This document shows positions 12,801 through 24,800 of a DNA stretch of 64,000 nt, piece after piece (position 1 is the first letter of the stretch; each line of letters begins with the position of its first letter). Below the pieces are notes generated by a model. It searched no databases. It saw nothing but the letters and a program-made list of their open reading frames with translations, and was not told the origin of the DNA. A program made the position numbers and the translations under genes. Origin of the DNA: Molossus alvarezi (lineage: Eukaryota; Chordata; Mammalia; Chiroptera; Molossidae); the NCBI GenBank assembly GCA_037176705.1, contig CM073899.1:5704001-5768000 (forward strand), given 5' to 3'.

Positions 12801-15800
12801 CTTTGCAGGAAGCTCCAAGATCTCAGTGCCTGAGGATCAGGTCAGAGGTCAGGTCACCTCCCCAGGGCCCAGCTCAGCCAGCCAGCAGCACCGAGGTGCA
12901 CAGTCAAAAAAAAAAAAATCAGAGAAGAGAAAAAGGGATGTACCTTGGGTCCAGAGCGCGGCAGGGGAATGGGGAGGGCAGGTGGGTGCGCCAGCGCAGT
13001 GCCTGCGGCCGGCTGGGCGGGCGAGGAGCCGCGCAGGGTTCTCCAGCTCTCGGCAGGGCCCACGCTGGTCATGAGCAGCTGTCAGGAACAGAGCCAGAGG
13101 GAGCATCCTGTCCATACCGAGACTCAGCTGATCCGTGTCCGGGATGGGGTGGCCCCCTTAGCATTGGCAGACGAGGCCAGCGGGCTGGTGCTGCTCTCCA
13201 GAGGGAGGCACGGTGACCTCCGAGGTGACCTCCGAGGTGACTGCTCTTCCCAGGTGAGACATGGAGTTGCAGGGGCCCCTGTGCTGAGCAGGGAGACAGT
13301 AACACCCTTTTCACAGATTTTCGTCAACATCTCCTGGGCCCTACTCGGCACAGGTCATAGCAGGCAGGAGGTGCTGTCATAGGTAGTGGTTTCCTGGCTG
13401 TGAGGGTCGCAAATGTAAATGAAGCTGACTCAGAGAAGTCAGCTGGCTCTTGTGTCTGCAAAGTCCAGGGAAGGTGTCACGTGTGGGGCTGAGTGCTGGA
13501 ACGGGGGTGCTGTGACCCTGTACTGGTGCTCCCTCCTCTTCCCGGTGTCGCGGGTGTGGTGGGCAGACCCCCTGCGGAGAGGTCCCAGGATTACGAGGAG
13601 CTCGGGGTTCATGTTGCCGCCAGCCTAGCGAAGTCTCCGGGAGAATGCTTTTCTTTCCCAGTGGTCCCAGCAAAACCCTGGTCTTGAATGACATTCAACT
13701 GGCTTGGCTCTCACACACATTGTTGAAGAATCTGTTTTTAGGAAAACATGATGTGAAAGGGAACCAGGATGCTGTTACGAGTGTGAAGGGGACTAGATGC
13801 TGGACATGCGAAACCTGAGTCCCTTGCAGACCAGATAACTGGGTACACGACCTCAAAGAGTACCCTGTACCCCCTCACTGTTGAGAGGAAGATGATCAGT
13901 GTCCCCAAGAGGACAAGGGGCTTGGTGGAGTTGAATTCCAGGGCTTCTCCGGAGCGTGGGGTGGATCAGGAAGGCCTGAGGCTCTGCGATGGCAAAGGCT
14001 GAAGCCCAGGGAAACCTCTGGGATCAGGCATCCTGGTGCACCGAGCTGTCTCCGGTCCCAGCACCGCGCGCTCACTCCCTGCCTGGCGTTTCTGTTTTCC
14101 CCACTAACCGCTAGACTTATGCCTGTGATGCCACTCTGTGTGGTCCTGCCAGATGCCTACCTTCAGGGACTGACCGGACTTATGCAGGCTCAGTGATACC
14201 TGGTCCTGCCTCCTTAGACTCTCCGGAATCACCCATCAAGCTTAATGTGCTGGGTAGTTCTCACGTATCACATTATCCTTACTTATTAAGAATTTAAAAA
14301 CTAGCCCTGGTTGGTGTGGGCCAGTTGTTTGGAGCATTGTCCCATATACCAAAGGGTCATGGGTTTGATTCCAAATCAGGGCACATACCCAGGCTGTGGG
14401 TTCGATCCTGGGTTCGATCCCCGGTTTGAGTGCAGACAGGAGACAACTGATTGAAGTTTCTCTCTCTCCCTCTCTCTCTAGAATCAATGAAAAACATCCT
14501 CGGGTGAAGATTAAAAAAAATAATTTTAAAAATTAGAAACACTATCTGTGCACACGGCAGAGAGAAACATTATTTGAGCAGGTGCACTTTTGCCAATTTT
14601 TAGAGACTGAGAACAGAAGTCTTCCAATCTCACCAGGACTCACTCTGATCAGTCACCAAATCTTCAGTTACTGTTTGGCCATTAGAACTAGCCCATGGCT
14701 GTCAAATGTCCTTATTGTTCACTCCCTCTGTGGATGTGGCTTTCACTTCGATAATTTCTGAAACACGTTTGCTTCTCTGAGCACCTCCAGCTCACGTGGA
14801 AAGAAAACAACAGGTTACTCCTGGAGAGTTCCTTTTAAATATCTTTTCTTTCCTGTGAAGGCATCCTCCCCCACCCCAAGTCAGGCTGAGCACTCTCTTC
14901 TGGAGAAGAGACAGCCATCAACAAGCCAAAACTTTGTTATAATTAAGAAGATTAGCAGAGTTTGGAGACTTATGAAGGAGAGAGTTTTAAAGGGATTTTT
15001 TTTTTTTCAAGTGACATTGAAATGGTTTCTCCTTAGTTATCATTTCAGAAAAAAATGGTTCCAATTTTGTCTGACACAAATGGTACACAGGCCAAATTTT
15101 GTGTGTCTGGACCTGGGACTGTCACAGGGCTCCCTGAAACCACACTGCACCATCATGCCGCCTCAGTAAACTTTCACAATTTTAGCTTTTTACTTGTGTC
15201 TCAGAAATCAAAATATTCCAAGGCCAGGTTTTCAAATCACTTGCAGGTGTATTGTTCTTGATGAAAGGTGGTTAATTCTCTCCAGCAGAATATATCTGGA
15301 TGTAGAGTGTAGCAGCAATTGCTTTAATTGCTGCCTTTATCTCTTCTATTTTTAAATCCATTCTGTAAGACTTTTATAGTGTGGGAGTTGCTACAATGTA
15401 GAAATGCTATTCTTTCTCTCTGTGGACATTATTTCCATTCTCTGCACATTTCTCCTCCTCCATCCTGCCTTTCCATCTGGAGTTCACCTTCTGCTCTTGG
15501 ACTCGGTCCACTGCCCACCCTCCACCCCGCCACTTTGAGTTTGCCTCATTTCTTCCATTGTTCTTTGGGATACTCGCAGTTACACAGTTCCTTTCATCAT
15601 TTATATTAAAAGGCTTCACTTGCAAAATTTTCCAGATCTTTTCGTTTTTTAACCTTATCTAGAGCATTATTTTCTGGTTGTCATCTTTTTCCTTCAATAA
15701 AGCACTTGGATTCTCTTTTAATGTTAACTGAACTCTCTCTTCCCATTAACCATAATACACTTGCAAATGGTGAATCAAAATCAATTACTGCTCAACCTAA

Positions 15801-18800
15801 AAACTGTATTCTGAGAAAGCTAAGTGAATTATTTAGTCACATAAATGCAGTATACTTTCTTACCTCTCCAGATCTGCCAAGTGGACGAAATCCAATCAGT
15901 GAAATGTTAACTCCAAGCTTTTTAAAATACACGTGCTCACTTCTGGGACAGCTTTCTCTCTCCCATCTCTCATGTCCAATGTACCACCCAATGCTGTCCT
16001 TCATCCCTGGCTTATCTGTCCTCCCAGTCCTTCTGATTGTCATTCCCATTACCTAAGTACAAGCAATGGAAAATTTGCAATCATTTTTTTCTATGACGTC
16101 CAGAAACTACAGAATACTTGAAATAAATGTAGATTACCAACCACCTGAAAGTCATTGTTTACTTTTGAAATGAACGTTTTTCAAAAGCAATTTCTTTAGG
16201 AAAATATTTCCCCCTCAATAAAGATTGTATGAATAACTCACACCTATTGTAAAAAGATTTCAAACAATAGAGAAATAATTCAAAATCCAGCATAAACTGC
16301 TTGAAATTCCACCACCTCAGGATAACTACCAATAGCATTTGATTGTTATACTGCCAATGTGTGAGTTCTGTTTACACACAGAGACCTTTTGGCGGCAGGG
16401 GTGTCTTTCTTCTCCTCTTCCACTGCCCACCCCTGTTCCACTCCCCACTATCAGTCCTTACCTCTTCATCACAGGTGGGCTTCTGTATTTTTTTCCAAGG
16501 TTATTAATCATACACCTGTCTGTGTGCCTCATGAAAGCCTTCCTTGACCATTCTGATGAGGTGAAACCTCTCCCTCTGCTGTATCTCTTCTCTGCGGCAC
16601 TGACATCAGCTACAGTTTTGTATCTGTTCTGCGTTTGCTTCACTGATGTCCACCTGCCCTGGCCTAGAAGTCATGCCTGTTTTGCTTCCCGTAATTTCCC
16701 AGGGCCCAGCTCAGTGTCCAGACGTACGGCAGCTCAGCAAAGGTCAACACCTGCTTCCCCACATCCCATTTGTTCCCTTTGCTTGAAAATCCTGGCCCCT
16801 CCCTTCTGCCTGGAGGCCATCCAGATATCAAGTCCATCTAAGTCCACAGACACCAGGGCCGCAATGTGGAGCCTCGGAAACTGGCCGAGGTTGGGCTTCA
16901 GTCGCCACTATGTACCATAAGGACTACAAAGAGTCACTTGTCTTTATCAAACTTTCATTTCATTGGCTGTGAAGTGCAGCCAATGTAAAAACCCATTTTG
17001 CAACATTTAGCAATAAAAATAAACACCTACCCCAAGATAAGAATAGGGATTACTATTAAGAGGATGTAGTCACCAACCTTCCCTTCTTTCCCCATCATCT
17101 TCTTTCTGCAAATTTCTATAATTATAGTTTATGCTTTCATAAGGTATTGCTTAATTATATGCTCTCCTGTTATTTTTTTTGCTGGTTGTCTCGTTAGCAT
17201 GTTCATCTTGTCTGCAAATCTGAACTGTACACTCCTTGGGGAAGGGCATCGTCCCGACACAGCTAGCCTTACCTGGAGCGCACTGGGCGGCGCTTGCGGA
17301 GTGTGCTGCTTGCTCAGCAATTCCGTGCATCGATCAGGCATCCGCAGGGCACCCGGACGTACGCTGCCCGTGACCTTCGAGTGCAGACCCGGCGGGCTGA
17401 CCACAGAAAGGGTGCTGCCACCGGGAGATCCTGTCGATGAAAACGAAGGGTTGACGTCTCGCCGGAGACACACTCAATGATATATCTGGCTTTGACTCTC
17501 AACTGAAAGTCTCGGAGGCTGTTTCTCTTTTAAAACCATTGCCTGCTTCTGTGGAAAGGCCGTGAAATGTAATGTTAGGATGCAAAGATGGACATGTTCC
17601 TTCTCTTAACAGACTCAAAAAAAGTCCAAATTAAGATTTCTCCTTGTCCCCGTACATTTAATGGTTCTACCTTTACATGAGAAACGAGTTTCTAATGCCG
17701 AAAAAGGAGCTTCCATACCTGGGGCGTTATGATCCCTTTTCTGACCGTGAAAGGCTGTCAGTGGGGAAAACGCTCACCAGCAGAGCTTCCTGCAGCCGCG
17801 AGCTGCCCGGGCAGAACGCGCCCTGTCCCAGCCAGCGGCCACCCTGGACCCGCTCACCGGGGTCGTGGTTTAACTTCGTTTGTAAGTTTCTCTGGGAGTC
17901 TATTGCAATCAATGTCAGACTAAAACTAATGGCAGTGAGAAGTCGCCCTGTGGGGGGACACAGGGTTTTGAGAATTTGCATAAATAATGCCCCCATCTTT
18001 CCATCCCCACTGCGCTCAGGTTGAAGTTAATAGCTGTAGATGTTAAACTGGCACAAAGAGTTTATTTTTTTTCTTTCTTTCCTTTTTTTTTTTTGAATTG
18101 TGAGTCGTTTCCAAGTGAAAATTCAGAATGTCAAACGACAATCGTTATTTCTGTTGAGTTTGTAGCTTCCCAGAAATGAGTCATTTATTTCCTACTTATT
18201 CATTTATTCAACAAGTATTTATTAATCATTTACGATGGATACCATGTGTCACGCAGTATGTATAAATGAATGAAGATTACTTTGCATTTATGGGAAGCTG
18301 GCATATGGATGGACAGGGAGCTGTGTTGCAGATAGCTCAGGGAGATCTGACTTCTGTGTTGCTACAAACATGAGGCTGGGAGACGTGACGAGCCTTATCA
18401 ATCACAATTTCTATTTCTAGGCCGGTCTTTAACCCAGAATCTTCACAACAGTTAATTCTGGGTCGTAAAATCAATTTAACATGTTTATGTTACTGTTTGA
18501 ACAACCTATCTTCTAGCAAAAATTAAATTGTCTGAAAGTTATTAGTAGGAGACTAATTTTTTAAAAAATAGTTACAAAACACCAGAGACTCCTGGGTCAT
18601 GTGTTAATGGGAGTCACATGTCTCACTGTGGCCGAATCAAACAGAGAGAATTACCATTTGACATTTATTTTGAAAGTGTAAGTACAAATAATGGAATTAT
18701 ATCTATGTCTCTGAGTCCCTGTCTTAAGCGTGTTTTCTAGCTCTCTCTGATCCAGCTCCAAACTTGTTGTTGAACAATTTCATCCACACCAGACTCACTT

Positions 18801-21800
18801 AAATGAGACTGGGTTGTAAGAGCTCTTCAGATTTTGTTTCGCTCTTTATTCTCATTATTTCTTGGCATTTCAACTTGGTTTTTTTCCTGGCTGGTTGATG
18901 ACAACTCAAAGGGACGATGTTTTTAAGACAAGGTACATTCAGAGAAACATATTCCAGTGAAAAGATCAGGGTGTGTTTTTTTATTTACTTTTGTTGAATG
19001 TATGAAAGATTATTATCCTCCTTTTATTCCTTTGAGTAAAAAAATAAATAATGTCGATTTCTAGGCCTATGAGAGGAATCTCCCCTCTCAGTCACCAACT
19101 ACTCAGGGGCTTTCTCTCCTTGATTTGTTACTTAAAGTCTTTGGCACCAGGTTTCTTAACTTGGAAATGTAAATCCCTGGAAATTTAATATAAAATGTTC
19201 TCAATATTGCATATTTTTATTTTGGCGGAAAAGGGGCAAGTGGTTGATACACTGTATTAGACTTTCTACGTTTTATGCCAAAACAGCGAAGAACCACTAC
19301 TCAGGACTAGATAGACTTCCCTCTTCACCTTGAAATCAAACAAATCACCAGCCTTTATGAATAATTTTATATCAACCCTGCTGGAGCAGAAAAGAGTTTA
19401 TGTCCTGTACAAGGCTACCACAAAAGCCCCTTGAAGTTCTGGGGAAGTGCAGAAGAGCCTGGAGGTTAGGGAGAGAAGGAGGGATGGGAGTTGGCTCTGA
19501 CGTCTGCTGTGTCTGCGTCTGCCTGTCCGGCACCGACGGGACCGCCAGCCCCCAGCCAGGGCTACCAGGTGCTTACCGTGTGCCAGATACTGCGCTGAGA
19601 GCTGGGACTTGGAGGCAGACAAGGGGTTAGTGTTTAGCAGAAAAAGTAGAAACAAAATAACTCATTGATTATGACAGAGTCCCTGGCTGCCCACCCTGCT
19701 CTGTGTGTGATCAGAGCATTTCAACCACACTCAGAGGCTTTTCCAATGCAGGACATTTTCTGTGACTGCACCGTGTGCCGAGACAGCTGCCACGGAGGTG
19801 GATCTCTGCTTGTCTTTCTGGATCTCAGAGCATCACACGTGATGTTTACGAGATGTGCTTGAAGAGTTTCATGACGTTGCTCTGGCCTTTGGTACATGAT
19901 TGGAAGTGTTAGAAAGTCGCAGATGAGACAGGCGAAAGCTTGTCATGTTTACACACTGCGCTGGGCCCTTCCAGAGTCATCCCTGTGGCTGAATGGGTGG
20001 TAATTACTGCTCTGTCCCCTTTTTGTCAATGAAGGGAACAGGGAGACCTTCTAACAGAGGAAGGAGGGAGGGATCTTTTTGTTTCCTCCTTCTGTTCCTT
20101 TTCTTTCTGTTCTAAGGCAGCCATAACTTGCAGGTTCACGAGCGGAAAATCCTTAATATTTTCTTAGCCTGTGGTCGAGAAGGGAGTTTGGTGACTGATT
20201 TGGTGTCTGTCATTAGAGAGAACTGAGTGTTCAGGCCCAGAGCCGGGAGGTGGCCGGGGGACGAGACCCCAAGGACAATCCCTGATCCGAGGGGTCGGTC
20301 AAGGTAGGTTCCTCCTCGGGCAGCTCTGGAAACAGGAGCTTCTGCCCTCAAGGTCACCAGGGCGGCTGGTGGGGACACGCGATGGCACCTCTCCCTCCGT
20401 ACTCGAGCTGCTGACAAAGAATCAAGCATGTGACGTTTCCCTGACAGCGGCGGACGGAGGAGCAGGGTCTCCTGCCTTCACTGTGTCTGTGCGAACGGAA
20501 ATCCCCACCTGGGCGCAGCCGGCCTCGACCCGTCCTCGCTGGGGGCAGCGTGGGCGAGCGACAGAAATGCTGCCCTTTGCCCTCCGAGGCGGCGTGGTGC
20601 ATGTGTCCCTGGGGGCAGCTGCACTTCAGGGGATACTAACGACGTGTTGGGCACTGAGCTAAAGGCATGACGTAGTATTATGTCTTCACAAGTAGTCCTT
20701 TGAGAAATGGCAATTATGATTGTCCCTAATTCATACACAAGGGACTCTCGGTTAGAAATGTGAGTGACGACCTAACGCCTGACCCTGGATGGGGGAGCAG
20801 GTGCACAGGCCCCGCCTCTCCGCGGCCACGGTGGCCCCGTGGGACCCGGTTCAACCCAGATACATGGTCAAGACACAGAGCCCGAGGGACCGGATCACAG
20901 CGTGGCCTCCAAGAGGGGGAGGCACACCTCTCTGTCCTTGCCTAAAGTGTGAAGAAATTACGGTTTCTCTTTTTCTAAATATGAAAACCATCCATAAAGA
21001 ATCTCTGGAAGATAACCCATCATATTGGCCCATGCACAACTTTCTACCTAACAGAACATTCAAGATGGCATTTTTAACATTACTTGTGTCTAGAAATCTT
21101 CAAAGTCGGAGCCTTGGGCAAACTGACTTGACATCTTGTTCGAATTCTTGACGGCGGTCCGGAGTCACAAGTACCCGCGGTCATCAGAGAAGACTGTCCG
21201 CGGGGCATGAGCCCTTGAGGCTGTGGGCTCACAGTGGTGTCCGTGTTCCTGGCCTTGGGGGTGGGAACCCCTGAGGCTGTGCTCAGGTGAACCGTTCAGG
21301 TGTCAGTCGCGTACTCGGTTGTGGTCCAGCAGCCAGCAGGGGCGAAGCCCCAGGCCCCATAGGTGCTTGGGTGAGGGGGCTGGGTGTGGGCTCTGGTCTC
21401 GGGTGGTTGCTTCTGCTGAGGCTGAGTGGCGTGGGTGTGAACAGTGGCAGGCTCCCCAGTGGAAAGCCAGTGGTTGCAGAGACGGGACTGGAGTTTGAGA
21501 AGAGAAGACAGGCCCAGAGCTGAGAGGGTGAGTGTAGGGTCAGCGGTGTGAGCTCTGGGCACAGGCCGAGGCCTTCGCGGTGGCTCCAGGCAGCTGCCCC
21601 CCAGGCTGTCGGGAGCTTCGTGCCCGTCTCACAGGAGAAGTCCCTACCCCTGGAGGCCACCCTTTGCTCCAGCAGGTGCGTCCCCTGGATGGGACTGGTG
21701 TGTGCTGGCATTTTGACACATGCATATATTTACAACAAGATAAGCTCCTAAGCTCCCACTTACGGTACAGCGGGTGTTCCCCACGGGTTGTTTCACTTCT

Positions 21801-24800
21801 AAGAAATACTTTATTCGAGTTTAGGGAGTCCTGGCAGTCCTACCAAGTCAGGAATCACAAGGACTAACATTTAATAAACCTTCTTCTAGCACCGACTCCT
21901 TCAGCTGCTTTACATGTATTAACCCATTTACATCCTATGGCGTTTCTATGAAGGAGACGTTATTATCTCCACCTCGGGGCTGAGGAGCCGAGACACAGAC
22001 ATGGGGTAGTCACGGTCAAGTCCGTGGTAAATGGCAGAGCTGGGGTTTGAACTCGGGCGCTCCGACTTCAGAGCCTCCACCTGTGGTCGCCCGGACGCTG
22101 CTGGGAAACCAAAGCTGGGACTGGCGTGTGCAAAGGCAGAACCTGGCGCCATCATCATTAATGACTTATGATGAACTATTTAAGCAACGTAGAATTCATA
22201 TGAGAAATATCATAACTATATATCATCTATGAACATAATACAGATTGGGGCATAACTGTATTTAGCCATTTACAAACTCTAAAAATATTACCAATGTAAT
22301 ACCTTTTTTTTTTTTCATCTTTTCAGCAATCTTGACACAGAAGAATTATGCGGTAAGTTTGAGACCCATTGACCCATTACCTGGGTTAGGAGGCAAGGGG
22401 CACACCATGCACTTCCACGTCCCTGGTCAACACCACAGGCCGGGGTCCTGGAGTCAGAGAGCAGATCATCGCGACCTCGAGGGAAGACTTCGTCAGAGTT
22501 TAGCTCGAGCCTGTATTTCTCTGCGGAGAAACCTGGTCCTCCTAACGTGTGAATCAGAGGAGAAGTGTCATTGGAAACGGTATAGTTGGTTTCACAAGAG
22601 CAAATTCTCCAGCAGTATTTTTACATTGGCATTTAATACAAGTTAATTATTCTCTTCAAATGTACTGTGTGGGGCAGGCCTTTGTTGCTGTGTCTGCAAA
22701 GCTGACCCCTTGACTGGTTCCGCACCGACTAAGCCACTCTGGAGTTTCGTGTTAATTGCAGAGCCAGGGATGCAGCAGGAGTGAAATCTTTACAAATTTC
22801 TCATTTAATGGCCTCTTCCTTTATTTTCTTCTTATTTGTGGAAACAAAAGTCAAAGGCTAGAAATGTGGAAGGGACATGTTTTTAAGATTTATTCTTTGT
22901 TATGAAAGAATTATGGAGAATTGTGAGGCTGTTCAGTTTGAAACAGTCAATTTCTCTGAAAACTGGAAGGTTTTGATATTTTTTTAAATCCTCACCCAAG
23001 AATATTTTTCCACTTATCTTCAGACAGAGTGGGAGGGAGAGGGGGGAGAATGGGGTGGGAGGGAGAGAGACATCTATTGGTTGCCTCCCACACGACCCTG
23101 ACCAGGGCCGGTCACCAAACTGCAACAGAGGTACGTGCCCTTGACCGGAATTGAACCTGTGACTCTGGTTCATGGGCTGATGCTCTAACCACTGAGAAAC
23201 CCGGCCAGGGCTGAAAACTGGAAGGTTTTCAGTTTTATGCTTTAAGATAAATGTGTAAGGTAACACCTCTGTGCAATTTTGGTCTTGTGGGGGAGAAACA
23301 AAATTTCTTTACTCTAATTTTTTTCAGCTGGTCTAATAAGCAAATTGACATGAGACAGATGAACAAGAAAAAGTAACCAAATGTGCATGAGAGAGTCAGA
23401 GACAGAAAGGGAAGATGAAGTGTGTAAGCCATTCTGAGCTAAGTATTGACAAAAGAAAGTTCAGCGTATAGAAAAGTCCTGTAAGAGTATATTTAAGACA
23501 GGTTTTGTGGACATTCCCAGAATCAAAATCTTAACGGACTGAGAAAATGCTCCAGAGAACGATAGTTTTGCAGCTTATTTTGTACTTTAGAATTAAAGAA
23601 GACTTAGGAAGGTGCATGAAATCCGTGGGTGACAGGTCAGGGAGGTGGGAGAGCAAAGCAGGGACATCTCTGAGATGGACAGACAGCTACATGGAGAAAC
23701 TTTTTTTTACATTGGCAGGCACAGGATGGTTAACGATGAACATTTACAGCACACAGATGGCATTCAGGGACCAAGATAACAGTGAGGGGTTCTGTGGTCT
23801 CCTGCCCTGGCGCCTGTGTGTTCCTTCAAGAGTTAGGGAAAGAAAACCACTCTAATGTTTCAAAGGTACATTATCTAGATGCAAAGAACATTGGACAGGG
23901 TTCACGTAAGGTAAAGATTGACCTTTGCTCAGGAAGCTGCAGGCCTGAGACATGACCACCCAGGAGGACCTGCCCAGCTAGAAATCTGTGGTCAGACCAG
24001 ACCATCTTATGTGGTTACTTTTAGTCACTGAGTTCACTAATAGAAGTCTTCCCTGCTCTACAGACAGGTCATAAAATGTTACTTCTGATGATAACTCTTG
24101 TTATGAGCAAGGCACAAATTTATTTTTTTATTTCTTAAATTAAGTGTATTGGGGTAACATTGATTAACAACATTATGTAAATTCCAAGTGTACAACTTTG
24201 TAACACGGTATCTATATAGTCTGTTGTGCGCTCACCACCCCAAGTCTAGTCTCTTTCCATCACCATGTAATTGACTCCTTTTACCTCCTTATCCTCCCCT
24301 GACCCGCTCTGGTGACCACCCTGCTGTTGTCTGTGTCTATGAGTTTGGTTTTTTGTTTGTTTATTCATTTATTGATTTTTGTTTTAAATCCCATATGTGA
24401 GTGAAATGATAAGTATTTGTCTTTCTCAGTCTGACTTATTTCACTTAACACAACACCCTCTAGGTCCATCCATGTTGTGGCAAATAGTAAGATTTCACTC
24501 TTTTTATGGCCGAATCAAATTCCATTGTATACATACCACCTCTGTTTTACCCAATCATCTTTCAAGAGACTTAGATTATTTCCATGTCTTGGCCACCAAG
24601 AATAACGCTGCAGTGAACATGGGGTGCATCTGTGTGTTTTCACATTTTTCAGGTTGATACCCAGAAGGGGAATTGCTGGGTCATAGAGAGCTCTAGTCTT
24701 ACTTTGTTGAGGAAGGTCCATACTGTTTTCCACAGTGGCTGCACCAATTTATATTCCCACCAACAGTGTGGAAGGGCTCCCTTTTCTGCACATCCTCCCC

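Larger units (their letters stand above)
6612..22326 (+). other. NECAB1: NECAB1 intron 3 (15715 bp)
   Basis: GT-AG intron. It holds a minus strand Ves SINE with perfect target duplication (7770-8029), a HAL1 element (about 8255-11275) with a Ves SINE inserted in it (8491-8712), a + strand Ves SINE (14304-14521) and MIR-like remnants (about 20630-20755, 21888-22090). GC-richer stretches lie at about 12,560-13,690 and 20,200-20,620. About 14,530-20,600 has almost no recognisable transposon. I found no coding exon in it; frames of up to 208 codons (12590-13216) and 193 codons (16339-16920) show no domain and no splice-flanked structure. Confidence 0.8.

Noticed and set aside
12590..13216. 208-codon open frame in GC-rich intron DNA
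   Set aside because: Stops are rare in GC-rich DNA; overlapping frames are open on both strands and no family or conserved motif is seen.
16339..16920. 193-codon frame with hydrophobic stretches
   Set aside because: CT-rich intron DNA translates into Leu/Pro/Ser runs that mimic membrane segments. No promoter, splice signal or recognised family.
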